From Cyathus striatus (Eukaryota; Basidiomycota; Agaricomycetes; Agaricales; Nidulariaceae): 64,000 bases of DNA. The translations under genes and the position numbers were made by a program. Shown piece after piece: positions 63,855 to 64,000 of this stretch. The stretch's first letter is position 1; the number at the start of each line of letters is the position of its first letter. The DNA is taken from assembly GCA_025738555.1 (NCBI GenBank), contig JAOVFP010000011.1, positions 2,666,001 to 2,730,000 of the forward strand, in the 5' to 3' direction. A model generated the notes under the pieces. The model did no database searches and had not been told where the DNA came from. It saw only the letters and a list, made by a program, of their open reading frames with translations.

Positions 63855-64000
<146 letters not shown>

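Overview
The window is a nuclear segment from a fungus, most likely a mushroom-forming basidiomycete (Agaricomycete). The evidence is dense short spliceosomal introns (about 50-70 nt, GT...AG, one with a perfect TACTAAC branch site), intron-containing tRNA genes, NACHT proteins of the mushroom type, DUF6533 and DUF4436 membrane proteins, a GMC oxidoreductase with a probable GPI tail, small secreted proteins, and an intron-bearing histone H4 gene at the right edge. I worked by eye, without searches; intron boundaries come from splice consensus and reading frame.

Left third (1-16 kb). A hAT-like element (655-1852) precedes a DUF4436-type membrane protein gene that is split by a 3.7 kb Mutator-like element with an 80 bp terminal inverted repeat and a 9 bp target duplication (2637-6373). 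An intact nine-exon DUF6533 gene follows (8952-10309). At 13.5-15.8 kb lie two decayed neighbours: a small-protein gene with one nonsense codon and a ricin-B-lectin gene with one nonsense codon.

Middle (16-34 kb). Two inverted tRNA-Lys(CTT) genes bracket a ten-exon GMC oxidoreductase gene. Next is a head-to-tail pair on the minus strand: a large protein with an MLKL/HeLo-like helical N terminus (24274-26868), then a NACHT NTPase with C-terminal membrane helices (21642-23948). This looks like an innate-immunity or self-recognition locus. Two more lectin paralogues follow. One has a 547 bp transposon-like element inside an exon whose conserved splice sites could let it be removed as an intron. 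A second copy of that element is nested in the inverted repeat of a 1.67 kb transposon.

Right half (34-64 kb). Four members of one small-protein family occur in the window (13.5, 32.5, 37.6 and 42-44 kb). The last is split by a 5'-truncated LINE with a 12 bp target duplication. Around these are a CAGGACC-ended transposon, secreted cysteine-rich proteins, an S28 serine peptidase, a third tRNA-Lys, a tRNA-Tyr, two small secreted proteins, an F-box/WD40 gene preceded by a leader carrying six regularly spaced putative introns, an F-box pseudogene, a VOC-fold protein, a repeat-rich stretch, and the 3' end of histone H4.

Overall, ordinary genes (tRNAs, H4, F-box/WD40, VOC) are mixed with a fast-changing accessory region of lectins, secreted proteins, NACHT/MLKL-like proteins and many non-autonomous transposons, several of which have broken genes.
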